Assembly: GCF_027912675.1 (NCBI RefSeq)
Contig: NZ_CP115761.1
Location: 1-64,000, forward strand
Length of the DNA stretch: 64,000 bases
Direction of reading: 5' to 3'
DNA from: Paracoccus sp. SCSIO 75233
GTDB taxonomy: Bacteria > Pseudomonadota > Alphaproteobacteria > Rhodobacterales > Rhodobacteraceae
Below are positions 27,864-37,124 of this stretch, one piece after another. The translations under genes and the position numbers were made by a program. The first letter of the stretch is position 1; each line of letters starts with the position of its first letter. The notes below the pieces were generated by a model. That model made no database searches and had not been told where the DNA came from. It worked only from the letters and a program-made list of their open reading frames with translations.

Positions 27864-28889
27864 TTGGCAAATCTAACGACGATGTCGCGCCGCAACTTTC
27901 TTATCATGCCGCTGGTGCTGGCCGCGTGCAAGGCGAACGCCGCCGTGATCGAGACTTCGGGTGCGACGATGGGCACGACATATAATGTCGCTGCAATCGA
28001 CCCGGACAACGCGATCAGCCAGCAGGACTTGCGCGGCGCGATCGAGGCCGCGCTGGCCGAGGTGAACGCGCAGATGTCGAACTGGGATGCAAGTTCCGAA
28101 ATCTCGCGCTTCAACGCACAGGGTGCGGGTGCCGCACAGATGTCCGACGGGCTGGCGCGGGTCATGGCAGCAGCGCAACAGGTGCATCTGGAAAGTGACG
28201 GTCAGTTCGACGTCACCGTGGGTCCGCTGATCGACGTCTGGGGCTTCGGTGCTGGTCAGGCGCGCGTTACCGCGCCGAGCGACGACGAAATCGCCGCTGC
28301 GCTGGAAATCTCCGGGCAGGAACGGCATCTGCGCTTGCAGGGCAAGCAGCTTGAGAAATCAGCGCAAGGCGTGGAAATCTACCTCTCCGGCATCGGCAAG
28401 GGCTATGGTGTGGACCGTGTCGCTGACGCAATCGCCTCGCTTGGTTTGACCGATTACATGGTCGAAATCGGCGGTGATCTGTACACATCCGGGCGCAACG
28501 CACAGGGCATGTCATGGCGCATCGGGATCGAGACGCCGGATGTCACCGGACGCTCGGTGCTGAAAGTCGTCGGTGCGTCGGATCTCGGCATGGCGACCTC
28601 CGGCGATTATCGCAATTATTTCGAACAGGACGGCGTGCGGTATTCGCATCTGATCGACCCCCGCACCGGGCGGCCGATCACCCATAAGACCGCCTCCGCT
28701 ACGGTCATGACCGAAAACGCAATGCTGGCGGATGGCTGGGCGACGGCGATGCTGATTCTGGGCCGTGAGCGGGGGCTGGAAATCGCCGAGCGGAACGACC
28801 TCGCCGTGATGTTCGTTGAACGGAACAGCGGATCGGATCAGCCATTCGCGATCACGCAAAGCAGCCGCTTCGCGGAATTGCAGGCCTGA
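27864..28889 (+). CDS. apbE: FAD:protein FMN transferase
   Basis: Attaches FMN covalently to threonine in the SGAT motifs of NqrB and NqrC. The signal sequence is of lipoprotein/Tat appearance (MSRRNFLIMPLVLAACKA, with a LAAC lipobox), so it acts in the periplasm. ApbE marks are GATMGTTYNV, NAQMSNWDASSEISRFN, GVEIYLSGIGKGYGVD, and the metal-binding YSHLIDPRTGRPI. Start TTG 27864 has GGAGG eight bases upstream; ATG 27882 lacks a ribosome site. It is followed by nqrM and lies back to back with nqrA. Confidence 0.93.
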   Translation: MANLTTMSRRNFLIMPLVLAACKANAAVIETSGATMGTTYNVAAIDPDNAISQQDLRGAIEAALAEVNAQMSNWDASSEISRFNAQGAGAAQMSDGLARVMAAAQQVHLESDGQFDVTVGPLIDVWGFGAGQARVTAPSDDEIAAALEISGQERHLRLQGKQLEKSAQGVEIYLSGIGKGYGVDRVADAIASLGLTDYMVEIGGDLYTSGRNAQGMSWRIGIETPDVTGRSVLKVVGASDLGMATSGDYRNYFEQDGVRYSHLIDPRTGRPITHKTASATVMTENAMLADGWATAMLILGRERGLEIAERNDLAVMFVERNSGSDQPFAITQSSRFAELQA

Positions 28890-28950
28890 TCCGGCAATAA
28901 GACCGGCTTGCGGCGCACGCTGCAGGCCGGAGCACCTTGAGGAGAGACCC

Positions 28951-29199
28951 ATGACCACATTCCTGCTTGCATTCGGCCTTCTGATGCTGGTCATGCTGGG
29001 AATGGCGCTTGGGGTCATTTTCATGGGCAAGACGATCAAGGGAAGTTGCGGCGGGCTGAACGCGATTTCAGGCGCAGATCATTGTCTGGTCTGCAACAAG
29101 GAAATCGACCCGGACAGCCCGCTGCGCGAGCGCCTGCAATGCCCGCGCGCCCGCAAGATGATGGAACGCGCCGGAACGGATGAAGGCAACGCGGCCTAG
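28951..29199 (+). CDS. nqrM: Na+-NQR maturation protein NqrM
   Basis: A small (82 aa) membrane-anchored protein of the DUF539 family, required for assembly of the Fe centre of Na+-NQR. One N-terminal helix (FLLAFGLLMLVMLGMALGVIFMG) is followed by four cysteines in the known arrangement: GSCGG, CLVC and LQCPRAR. Start ATG 28951 has GAGGAGAG upstream. Downstream of apbE, it completes the nqr maturation pair. Confidence 0.92.
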   Translation: MTTFLLAFGLLMLVMLGMALGVIFMGKTIKGSCGGLNAISGADHCLVCNKEIDPDSPLRERLQCPRARKMMERAGTDEGNAA

Positions 29200-29372
29200 G
29201 CCAGCGGAATAAAGCCTACGATCAGCAGACATATGACCGCGATCAGCCCGAACAGCCACAGCTGCCACGCGGGCGCCTCTTCTTTCCAGGCCCGGCGGTA
29301 TCGGTAGCCAGCCAGACAGGCGGCGACGAAAATCAGCGTGGCGACAGGCGAAGACAGGGTCAGATCGGCCAA
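29196..29372 (-). CDS. Putative small membrane protein (58 aa)
   Basis: An open frame starting at TTG 29372 with AAGGA about 11 bases upstream. The product has two hydrophobic helices (VATLIFVAACLAGY and LWLFGLIAVICLLIVGFIP) joined by a charged loop (RYRRAWKEEAPAWQ). The balanced loop chemistry and helix lengths look like a real two-span protein. It converges on nqrM with the stop codons overlapping. Function unknown; a role near Na+-NQR is possible only by position. Confidence 0.5.
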   Translation of the reverse strand: MADLTLSSPVATLIFVAACLAGYRYRRAWKEEAPAWQLWLFGLIAVICLLIVGFIPLA

Positions 29373-29457
29373 GACAGCGAAAATCCTTGCATGAAGGCAA
29401 TGTGTGTATTCTCATTGCCACTATGGCAAACAGACATTCAAGCGTGGAGCCAGATCA

Positions 29458-29979
29458 ATGCCTGAATCCTATCGACCGCCATTGCGCAAGGACGACAAGT
29501 CCGAACAGAGCCACAGCCAGACCACGCAGAGCAATATCTCGGTGATGAAGGCCACGGTGCAGGATGTGCTGGACCGCAAGGGCGGCAAGCTGATTTCTGT
29601 CCGCCCGCAGGATGGTCTGCAAGTCGCGGTCGAGGCGTTGCGCGATAACCGGATCGGGGCGCTTGTGGTCACCGACGCGAACGGCGCGCTTCAGGGGATT
29701 TTGTCGGAGCGCGACATCGTCCGCAAACTCGCCGATGCACCGGGCCGGACATTGGGCCACAATGTCGAGGATATCATGACCTCGAAGGTGGAGCTGTGTA
29801 AGCCGGATGAGCTTCTCGTCTCCGTCCTGCGCCGCATGACCGAGGGCCGGTTCCGTCACATGCCGGTTGCGGATGACAGCGGCTTGCTGGGCATTGTCAC
29901 CATCGGCGACGTGGTCAGCCACCGGCTGAACGAGCTGGAACATGAGGCCTTGCAGCTCAAGCAGCTTATCGTCGGCTGA
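29458..29979 (+). CDS. Tandem CBS-domain protein
   Basis: A 173-aa cytoplasmic protein with two CBS motifs: LQVAVEALRDNRIGALVVTD...GILSERDIVRKLA and ELLVSVLRRMTEGRFRHMPVAD...GIVTIGDVVSHRL. CBS pairs bind adenine nucleotides and sense energy status. An acidic/Gln-rich tail of ~30 residues precedes the first motif. Start ATG 29458 has GGAG nine bases upstream. It stands alone and its partner protein is not known. Confidence 0.85.
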   Translation: MPESYRPPLRKDDKSEQSHSQTTQSNISVMKATVQDVLDRKGGKLISVRPQDGLQVAVEALRDNRIGALVVTDANGALQGILSERDIVRKLADAPGRTLGHNVEDIMTSKVELCKPDELLVSVLRRMTEGRFRHMPVADDSGLLGIVTIGDVVSHRLNELEHEALQLKQLIVG

Positions 29980-29980
29980 A

Positions 29981-30000
29981 CGGCGCGGACAGGCGCGCCG
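29981..30000. terminator. Hairpin between convergent CBS and DMT genes
   Basis: CGGCGCG, a 6-nt loop, then CGCGCCG in the 21-bp gap between convergent stop codons. There is no U-tract, so it is a possible bidirectional terminator. Confidence 0.45.
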
Positions 30001-30942
30001 CTAACGCTCGACCGGCTGGCTCGCCGCGGCTTCGATCTCAAGCTGTCTTTCGCGGTGAAAGACGTAGATGCCCGAGGCGAGGATGATCGCCGTTCCCAGC
30101 ATGGTCAGCCCGTCGGGGATTTCGCTGAAGAACAGGAACCCGACCAGAGTCGCGCCGACGATTTCCAGATATTGGAACGGGGCCAGCAGGCTCGCCTCCA
30201 CCTTGCTGAACGCATAAGTGATAGACAGAAACGCCATCATCGCCAGCACCCCGGCCAGCAGGAGCAGCAGATAGGCCCAGACCGGCAGGTCCAATAACCC
30301 GCTTGGCTGACCGGTGACTGCCACGATGACGATCTGGACCAGCAGCAACAGCCCGGCCGCAAAGATCGACGCCCCGAACTGAAAGCTGAGCGCTGAGCGT
30401 TTGCGCGTCGATTTGCGCATCACGATCATATTCAGCGCATAGGCAAACGCGCCCAGAACCGGCAGCAGCGCAACCGGCCCGAACGCCGCGAAATTCGGCC
30501 GGATCACGATCAGCGCGCCGATCAGCCCGACCGCAACAGCGGCATAACGGCGCGGCCCCGGCACCTCGCCCAGAAGCGGCCCGGCAAGCAGCGTCAGCAG
30601 CAGGGGTTCGACAAAGAAAATCGCAATCGCCGTCGCGATCGGCATGACGGCGAAAGCTGTCACCAGACACAGCGTCACCACGCCGAGCATGACCGCCGAG
30701 ATCAGCGACGCCAGCGAAAAGATGGACCCCGACAGATGCCGCCGCATCACATAGGCGACCGGCACGAACAGAGTGGCCTGCGCTATGGTCCGCCCGAGCG
30801 TGACCTCAAACGGCGTGATGATCGCCGTCAGCAGCTTGGAGATCGCATCGCCCAGTGGCAGCAGGATCATTGCGACGCACAGCACGGCGATGCCGATACG
30901 TTTTTCGGTTGCCGCGTTCGGGGCGGTCGTCGGTCGGTTCAT
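30001..30942 (-). CDS. EamA/DMT-superfamily permease
   Basis: A 313-aa, ten-helix transporter with two EamA repeats, for example ITPFEVTLGRTIAQATLFVP and FSKVEASLLAPFQYLEIVGATLVGFLFFSEIP. Start ATG 30942 has AGAGGAGG upstream; a longer frame to 31017 is not supported. It is related to but distinct from the DMT gene at 15642. Substrate unknown. Confidence 0.82.
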   Translation of the reverse strand: MNRPTTAPNAATEKRIGIAVLCVAMILLPLGDAISKLLTAIITPFEVTLGRTIAQATLFVPVAYVMRRHLSGSIFSLASLISAVMLGVVTLCLVTAFAVMPIATAIAIFFVEPLLLTLLAGPLLGEVPGPRRYAAVAVGLIGALIVIRPNFAAFGPVALLPVLGAFAYALNMIVMRKSTRKRSALSFQFGASIFAAGLLLLVQIVIVAVTGQPSGLLDLPVWAYLLLLLAGVLAMMAFLSITYAFSKVEASLLAPFQYLEIVGATLVGFLFFSEIPDGLTMLGTAIILASGIYVFHRERQLEIEAAASQPVER

Positions 30943-31096
30943 AAAACCTCCTCTGGCACCCTTGGCCGGTGCTGGAACAGGTCCGGGCGTACAGGACAGG
31001 ATTTCACGCAAACACACCGGATGACGCCATCATCCCGCAGGCCGAGCCGTAGTGAACCGCCCTGCCCGCGTCAAGTTGCGGATAAACCATGTGTTG

Positions 31097-32029
31097 TCAG
31101 GGCAATGGAATAAATTCGTCCCGGTCGCCCGCAGGCAGATCGAATATCCCCTGCCCCCAGTTTTCGGCGCGCCATTGCTCTTTCGCTGCCTCAATCTTTT
31201 CGCGGCTGGAGGCAACGAAGTTCCACCAGATATAACGCGGCCCGTTCATCGTCGCCCCGCCGAGCGCCATGAGCCGCGCGCCTTGCGGACCTGCCTGAAC
31301 GGTAATCTTGTCGCCCGGGCGGAACACCATCATCCGGCCTTCCTCGAAGACCTGCCCGGCGATATGCACCTCGCCTTCGGTGATATAGAGGCCGCGATCC
31401 TCGTGATCGTCGGGCAGCGGAAATCTGGCACCGGGGTTGAGCGTGACGTCCAGATAGAAGGTCTCCGAATATAGCGTCGCCGGTGCGGTCTCGCCATAGG
31501 CATGACCAAGGATCAGCCGCGCGCTGACCCCGTCCGCTTCGATCAGCGGCAGGGCGTCCTTGCCGTGATGTTCGAAAATCGGCTGCATGTCCTCGCGATC
31601 TTCCGGTAACGCGATCCATGTCTGAATGCCGAACAGGCTGTGCGGTCCCTGCCGGGCGGGGCTGCTGGTGCGTTCGGAATGCGTCACGCCCTTCCCGGCA
31701 ACCATCCAGTTGAGCGCACCGGGACGGATCACCTGATCCGAACCGATGCTGTCGCGATGATGGAAATCCCCGCGATAGAGATAGGTCACCGTCCCCAACC
31801 CGATATGCGGATGCGGTCGGACATCGATCCCCTGCCCGGTCAGAAACTCCGCAGGTCCTGCCTGATCGAAGAAGATGAACGGCCCGACCATCTGGCGTTT
31901 CGGCGCAGGCAGGGCGCGCCGGACCTCGAACCCGCCGAGATCGCGGGCACGGGGGATAATCAGGGTCTCGATCGCATCCACCCCGACATCGTCCGGGCAA
32001 CCTGGCTCAAGCGCTGGATTCCAACTCAT
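31097..32029 (-). CDS. Pirin family protein
   Basis: A bicupin pirin of 310 aa. The metal-binding N-terminal cupin is clear: RPHPHIGLGTVTYLYRGDFHHRDSIGS, then PGALNWMVAGKGVTHSERT, with the four metal ligands (three His and a Glu-type residue) in the usual places. A C-terminal RMMVFRPGDKITVQ...LGG segment follows. Bacterial pirins include quercetin dioxygenases and regulators; the role here is not decided. Start ATG 32029 has AAGAAGGTG upstream. Confidence 0.87.
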   Translation of the reverse strand: MSWNPALEPGCPDDVGVDAIETLIIPRARDLGGFEVRRALPAPKRQMVGPFIFFDQAGPAEFLTGQGIDVRPHPHIGLGTVTYLYRGDFHHRDSIGSDQVIRPGALNWMVAGKGVTHSERTSSPARQGPHSLFGIQTWIALPEDREDMQPIFEHHGKDALPLIEADGVSARLILGHAYGETAPATLYSETFYLDVTLNPGARFPLPDDHEDRGLYITEGEVHIAGQVFEEGRMMVFRPGDKITVQAGPQGARLMALGGATMNGPRYIWWNFVASSREKIEAAKEQWRAENWGQGIFDLPAGDRDEFIPLP

Positions 32030-32827
32030 GACAAACACCTTCTTTTGCGGGTCCTTTGCGGGGGACCTGAAACGGAAGCGATGTGAAAGCGCCGGGGTTC
32101 CAGCCGCGACGGATTTTTACCCCTGAGGCTATGGGGCCAGCACCACAGCGCGTCACATTGTTTCAGGGGCGGAATGGCCAGCCCGACGGCAGAGGACGTC
32201 GATCTGTGTTAAATACGCAAGCCCATTGAGGATAAAATATTGATGTAAAATAATAACTTAGAACGAAAATTGATTAATTTTCACGTCGCCACGGAAATTG
32301 TTCTATATGGTCATATATTGTAAATTTATCTGGCATATTTTGTTCAAATGCGTGATTATGCCGCCGGGCGGCGCGGTTCCCAAGTGAATCAGGTGCCATT
32401 GTGCGGCGCATTGCTCGGCAATTCAGCGGTCGGTTCAGGCTGACCTGCAGTGGCAACGGGGCGCATCCCGCGCATTTTGCGCGTGGCAGAACAGGACGGA
32501 CGCGGCACCAATGACGGAGTATCTGGCTGGCATCGGCATCAAATCGACGCCGATCAGCGGCGATCTGACCACCCACCACCACAACACCCCGCCAATTGAA
32601 AAAAGCCTGCACTATCTAATCGGGCAACATATGCAACTTTTCCGGGGTCAGATGGGTTGCTGTTCAAAGGGAACCAATGGGGACGCGAAAAGCGCTGGAT
32701 CGAAAGATGAATTTGTAAAAATGTCCCAGAGCATAGCCTCCGGCACTCCGCTTCGGCCAACTCCGCGCATGGATCAAGAGCGTCGGCGCGCGAAAGGTGG
32801 CGCGGCGGTCGAAGCGCGGGGGATATA
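32030..32827. other. 800-bp gene-free region, partly AT-rich
   Basis: No convincing gene on either strand. 32215-32350 is distinctly AT-rich and unlike the rest of the window. A hairpin CGCGCA-TTT-TGCGCG lies at 32469-32483. Short open frames of 100-110 codons here (32274-32612 minus, 32511-32828 plus) have composition and sequence unlike real proteins. It may be a decayed insertion, or hold the promoter for the HAD gene at 32828. Confidence 0.45.
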
Positions 32828-33493
32828 ATGCACCTCAAAGCAATAATCTGGGACATCGACGGCACGCTCGTCGACAGTGAACCTCTGCATTTGCAAGCGC
32901 TGAGACATGTATGCAGCGGCTACGGCGTGGACATATCCGATCTGTCAAACGACCATTTCCTCGGCGTTACCGTCAACGCGGTCTGGGATGCGCTTCACGA
33001 ACGGTTTCCGCAGGATCTGGAGTTTTCGACCTGGCTCGAACAACTTAACAGGTTCTATATTGCGAATATCAGCGGCCTGCGCGCAATGCCCGGAGCAGCC
33101 TCGACCATTCGCCGGATCGGTCTGGCCGGGTTGCGGCAGTGTGCGGTTTCCAATTCCAATCGCGCCATCGTTGACGCAAATCTCGAATTTCTTGGCATCT
33201 CGGACATGATGGACCACACGGTCAGCCTCGACGATGTCTCGCAGGGCAAGCCGAATCCGGAGCCTTATCTGACTGCGCTGGAAAAGCTGCGGCTACGCGG
33301 CGCCGAAGCGCGCGTGGTGGAGGACAGCCCGGCAGGTGTGCAAAGCGCCCAGAAGGCACGAATTCCGGTCATCGGATTTGGTGAGCAGCCTCTGGATGTG
33401 CGCTTCCGGGTGCAGGCGCTCAGTGAAATTCCGCGCCTGCTTTTTGGGCCTCAGCCGGGCAATCACGTCGGTGCCAAGATCGAAAACTGGTAA
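32828..33493 (+). CDS. HAD-superfamily phosphatase (beta-phosphoglucomutase-like group)
   Basis: A 221-aa HAD-IA enzyme with motif I WDIDGTLVDSE, motif II SNSNR, the motif III lysine in GKPNPEPYL, and motif IV VVEDSPAGVQSA. The cap domain lies between residues ~15 and 85. It resembles sugar-phosphate phosphatases or beta-phosphoglucomutases. It is followed by a DeoR-type regulator in the same direction, which fits sugar-phosphate metabolism, but no transporter or kinase accompanies the pair. Confidence 0.85.
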   Translation: MHLKAIIWDIDGTLVDSEPLHLQALRHVCSGYGVDISDLSNDHFLGVTVNAVWDALHERFPQDLEFSTWLEQLNRFYIANISGLRAMPGAASTIRRIGLAGLRQCAVSNSNRAIVDANLEFLGISDMMDHTVSLDDVSQGKPNPEPYLTALEKLRLRGAEARVVEDSPAGVQSAQKARIPVIGFGEQPLDVRFRVQALSEIPRLLFGPQPGNHVGAKIENW

Positions 33494-33564
33494 ATACCGG
33501 TTGCGTCCCGTTATCATATGTTCGAGCGTGGCTGTTAATGCGCGCGACGAAGCAGGTGATTGTA

Positions 33565-34365
33565 ATGGACGGCATTGTCGGAAAGAAACTCCCGGCTACA
33601 TTGCGCAGAAAAGAAATTCTGTCCGCGCTGCAAAAAGATGGCCATATTAATATCGTTGATTTCGCAGAGAAATTAGGCGTTTCCGATATGACCGTGCGTC
33701 GCGATCTTGAATCTCTCGCGGAAGAAAAGCTGGTCGTGCGGACTCATGGCGGTGCGCATCTGCCGGGCATGTTCGAGGACGCAACCCCCGGTCGCTTTGA
33801 GCGAAATTCGACTGACCGGCGCGCCTTAAATCGCGATAAAAAACAACGGATTGCAAGGGCGGCGCTAGGCTGGGTTCAGCCGCACACCACGATTGCGCTC
33901 GACATTGGAACCACAGCCTACGAACTCGCGACGCTGATGACTGATTCGAGTGTCCGGATCGTGTCGACCTCGCTGCCGATCCAGATCGCATTGGCCGAGC
34001 GGAATATGTCTGTTTTCGCCCCCTGCGGACAAATCGGCGGGATTGAACCCTCCATAAGTGGAGCGCAGACCATATCTTATCTGCAGAATTTCAATTTTGA
34101 TGTTTGCTTTCTTGGAGTTGCAGGAATTACGCTCGGCGGTATGTTTGATTTTTCCTTTAATGATGCAGAGATCAAGAAGGCAATTATCAAGCACACTTCG
34201 AAACGGGTTTTGTTGGCGGACAGCTCTAAATTCGGCATGAATTCTTCTGTTCGCGTTTCCTCCTTCGATCAGATTGACGCGCTGATAACCGATGCGGAGC
34301 CGCCCGGTCCGCTATGCGCACAACTGCAGCAGGCGGGCACCGAGATCATTATCGCCGGGTTCTGA
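33565..34365 (+). CDS. DeoR/GlpR family transcriptional regulator
   Basis: A 266-aa repressor. The N-terminal DeoR winged helix is clear: RRKEILSALQKDGHINIVDFAEKLGVSDMTVRRDLESL...THGGAHLPG. The C-terminal sensor resembles an isomerase (DeoRC: ALDIGTTAYELATLM, FLGVAGITLGGMFDFSFNDAEIKKA, LLADSSKFG), which binds sugar phosphates. Start ATG 33565 has AGGTGA upstream; ATG 33538 is an alternative. It probably regulates the preceding HAD gene, but its operator is not obvious. Confidence 0.88.
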   Translation: MDGIVGKKLPATLRRKEILSALQKDGHINIVDFAEKLGVSDMTVRRDLESLAEEKLVVRTHGGAHLPGMFEDATPGRFERNSTDRRALNRDKKQRIARAALGWVQPHTTIALDIGTTAYELATLMTDSSVRIVSTSLPIQIALAERNMSVFAPCGQIGGIEPSISGAQTISYLQNFNFDVCFLGVAGITLGGMFDFSFNDAEIKKAIIKHTSKRVLLADSSKFGMNSSVRVSSFDQIDALITDAEPPGPLCAQLQQAGTEIIIAGF

Positions 34366-34399
34366 ACGCCGCAACGCCCGGCGGAACCTGTTGAAATTG

Positions 34400-34436
34400 G
34401 TCGGCATCTTGGAGGTTTCCCGCCCAAAATGCCGAC
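34400..34436. terminator. Inverted repeat between deoR-type gene and convergent dipeptidase
   Basis: GTCGGCAT (34400-34407) and ATGCCGAC (34429-34436) form an 8-bp stem with a 21-nt loop between convergent genes. Possibly a bidirectional terminator. Confidence 0.4.
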
Positions 34437-34471
34437 AAATGGCGACCCGTTACCGGGTCCCCTACCCTATG

Positions 34472-35707
34472 TTATTGGATCGCCGCCGCCTCGGCCTCGC
34501 GCATGACGCGCAACAGGTTGCCACCCCAGAGCTTGGCCAGATCTTCCTCCGAATAGCCGCGCTCCAGCAGGCCAGCGGTAATATTCGGTGTCTCAGCCAC
34601 GTTGTCCCAGCCTTCAACGCCGCCGCCGCCGTCAAAATCGCTGGAGATGCCGACGTGATCGATCCCGGCGACCTCAACCGCATGGTCTATATGGTCAAGG
34701 AACTGCGCCAGCGTCACATCCTGATAACGTTCATAGATGCGTGCCCGTTCGCGCCCGTATTCCTCCATCTTCTCGGCAGAGGCAGCACGCCGGTCCGCCG
34801 AACTGGCAAGGCCCATGCGTTCCTGCAACAAGGCGACCGCCTCCGTGATCTGCGGATCGACCTCGGCGAGGTAGGACCGGTAGGCCGTGATCTGCGCCAC
34901 GCCATTATCATCGCGGATCGCCATCAACTGTTCATCGGTCAGGCCACGCGGGTTGTCATAAACCCCTTGCGCCGTCGAATGCGAGGCGAGGATCGGTGTG
35001 CGCGATACCTCCATCGCGTCGGCGGCGGTCTTGGGGCCGACATGGCTGATATCGACCATGATGCCGTTGTCATTCAGCCCCGCCACCAATGCCCGGCCAA
35101 GATCATTGAGGCCCGGGTCCTCGCCATCACCACGCGCGGAAGACGGGTTGGACGAGCCACCGAACTGGTTATGCCCGAAATGGGTGATCGACGCGTAACG
35201 CACCCCACGATCCGCCCACATTGCAACACGCTCCGTCACCTCTTCCGGCGTGGTGCCCAGCGGATAGCTGTTTTCCATCCCGATCAGCGCGATCAACTTG
35301 CCTTCGGCATTCAGCGCCTCGACCTCGTCAGCCGTGGTTGCAAGGCCGATTTTCTCCGGATTGGCCCGCAGCATTCGCTGAATGCCGAGATATTTCTCTT
35401 CCGCCGCATCAATCGCGGTTGCGTAACCTTCTTCGGTCAAATCTCCCTGCGGGATATAAACGATGAAAAAACCTGCATCGAGGCCGCCGATGCGCATCGA
35501 CGGCAGATCGACCTGCGCCGTGTTAATGACGCCGGGATCGAGCGCGGCGGTGCCGTAATTCGCGCCGATATCGACATGGGTGTCCATGGTCAGGAAACCA
35601 TCGTGAATCGCCATCACTTCGGTATCGCCAAGGACCGCTTGCGAAAGCGCCGGTCCGGCGGTCAGGGCCAGAACGGACGCGGTAAACAGGGAAGCATTAC
35701 GACGCAT
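34472..35707 (-). CDS. Membrane dipeptidase (peptidase M19)
   Basis: A 411-aa exported zinc dipeptidase of the renal dipeptidase family, with a signal peptide MRRNASLFTASVLALTAGPALSQA. Metal ligands are visible: DTHVDIG (HxD), LIGMENSYPLG (bridging Glu), VDISHVGPKT and LASHSTAQGV (His), and HVGISSDFDGGGG near the C-terminus. Start ATG 35707 has GAGGAGA upstream. It cleaves dipeptides, possibly including D-residues, in the periplasm. It lies downstream of the PKS operon but has its own 150-bp leader region. Confidence 0.88.
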   Translation of the reverse strand: MRRNASLFTASVLALTAGPALSQAVLGDTEVMAIHDGFLTMDTHVDIGANYGTAALDPGVINTAQVDLPSMRIGGLDAGFFIVYIPQGDLTEEGYATAIDAAEEKYLGIQRMLRANPEKIGLATTADEVEALNAEGKLIALIGMENSYPLGTTPEEVTERVAMWADRGVRYASITHFGHNQFGGSSNPSSARGDGEDPGLNDLGRALVAGLNDNGIMVDISHVGPKTAADAMEVSRTPILASHSTAQGVYDNPRGLTDEQLMAIRDDNGVAQITAYRSYLAEVDPQITEAVALLQERMGLASSADRRAASAEKMEEYGRERARIYERYQDVTLAQFLDHIDHAVEVAGIDHVGISSDFDGGGGVEGWDNVAETPNITAGLLERGYSEEDLAKLWGGNLLRVMREAEAAAIQ

Positions 35708-35864
35708 ATCAAATCTCCTCGTGAAACATTTCAGCAAACTGTCCCGGCAGCCCCGCCGAGGACCTGCCGTTATGGACAGGTTTGCCCGTTTTGTTCTGCC
35801 AATCAAGTGTCATCGGTTCCGGCCAGCGCCGCATGTTTGGCCGATGTCGGAACGGGCTTGGCTG

Positions 35865-37124
35865 TTACCGATCCGTTTCGGCGATCAACTGTCGCAGGAC
35901 AGCTTCCTTTGCGGGGAAAACATGTTCGGCGTTGTGATGGTCCAGGATGAACTGCCGCGCCCGGTTGCAAAGCTGGGCCGCTTCCTGCGGATGGTCGAAG
36001 GCCCAGGACACCATCTCGGCAATCTCCTCGGGATCGTCCATATCGACAATGATGCCGTTTTCCATATCCTCGATCAGCTCCGTGACCGGGGCTGTGTTCG
36101 AGGCGATGATGAGACATCCCAAAGCCATCGATTCCGACAGCGACCATGAGGTCACGAAGGGTTCCGTGAAATAGACATGGGCCGAGGACGCCTGAAGGAT
36201 GCGGGTATATTCCTCACGCGGCAACATCGCGTTCATATGAATCCGTCGATGATCCAGATCGAGATCGTCGACCATTCGCAGCCACCAACTGTCACCGTCC
36301 GGCAGAGAATCTCCGTAGGCGACCGAGTTATTGGCGATGATAACCGCATCAAAATCGTCGCGTTGTTGTTGAAGCAGCTCCAGCCCACGCAGGAACTGCG
36401 GAAAACCGCGCAAGGGCTCCATCCCGCGGGTGGCATAGGTGACGATATGGCGGTCTTTGGGAAGCCTGACCCAGTCCAGATCAATCCGGGCATCCGGGTC
36501 CGGCGCGTGCAGCCTGCAATCGACACCATCCGAAATAACCGTCATCTGGCGGCGCAGCACGGGCGGAAAGCGGCTGGCCTGAAACTCAGTCGGACACCAA
36601 TTTGCATCCGCCAGATCGAATTCACCTGCAATCGGCAGATTTCGCATGCGGTCTGACACCATCGCCAAGCCGGGCCGGGGCGCTTCGTCCTTCCCGGTCG
36701 CCCAGTTGCGCTTGGTGTAGTACCATTCGTGATAGGCGATATATTTGCATTCGGGCCAGACATCCTTGACGCAAAGCCCGACACCCCAACCGACATGCGC
36801 CATGACCAGATCCGGGACATAGCCCTCGGCATAGTGCATACGATACAGAAGATCGGAGGCGCTGATGCAGTTCGTTGCCGCGTAATCCAGAATATGCCGG
36901 ACATCATTCCTGTTCTTGATAACCGTCTCGCGAAGCCGGAACCAGCGGGTCCGGACCCCGTCCTCCTCCGTATCGACGCCGTCGCCACCATGCGCAAAGG
37001 TGACATCCCATCCCTGCCGTGCAAGCCACTTGCCCAGGAACTCGAACTGCGCAGGACTCGACAGATGCAGGAACAGGATTTTCGGTCTGGCAGCATTGAT
37101 ACGGGCCGGGGCTTCATCCGTCAT
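35865..37124 (-). CDS. Glycosyltransferase family 4 protein
   Basis: A 419-aa GT-B transferase. The N-terminal acceptor domain shows KILFLHLSSPAQFEFLGKWLARQGWDVTFA, and the C-terminal donor site has the EX7E-like segment in VTSWSLSESMALGCLIIASNTAPVTELIEDMENG. It overlaps the preceding deformylase-like gene by 4 bp (ATGA), placing it at the end of the PKS operon. It plausibly glycosylates the polyketide product, which would make that product a glycolipid; this is inference. Confidence 0.82.
   Translation of the reverse strand: MTDEAPARINAARPKILFLHLSSPAQFEFLGKWLARQGWDVTFAHGGDGVDTEEDGVRTRWFRLRETVIKNRNDVRHILDYAATNCISASDLLYRMHYAEGYVPDLVMAHVGWGVGLCVKDVWPECKYIAYHEWYYTKRNWATGKDEAPRPGLAMVSDRMRNLPIAGEFDLADANWCPTEFQASRFPPVLRRQMTVISDGVDCRLHAPDPDARIDLDWVRLPKDRHIVTYATRGMEPLRGFPQFLRGLELLQQQRDDFDAVIIANNSVAYGDSLPDGDSWWLRMVDDLDLDHRRIHMNAMLPREEYTRILQASSAHVYFTEPFVTSWSLSESMALGCLIIASNTAPVTELIEDMENGIIVDMDDPEEIAEMVSWAFDHPQEAAQLCNRARQFILDHHNAEHVFPAKEAVLRQLIAETDR

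Noticed and set aside
32511..32828. 105-codon gene on the plus strand before the HAD gene
   Set aside because: Irregular composition and no motif; overlaps other weak frames equally.
34292..35950. 552-codon open frame antisense to the dipeptidase
   Set aside because: A shadow of the M19 gene; no recognisable motifs.
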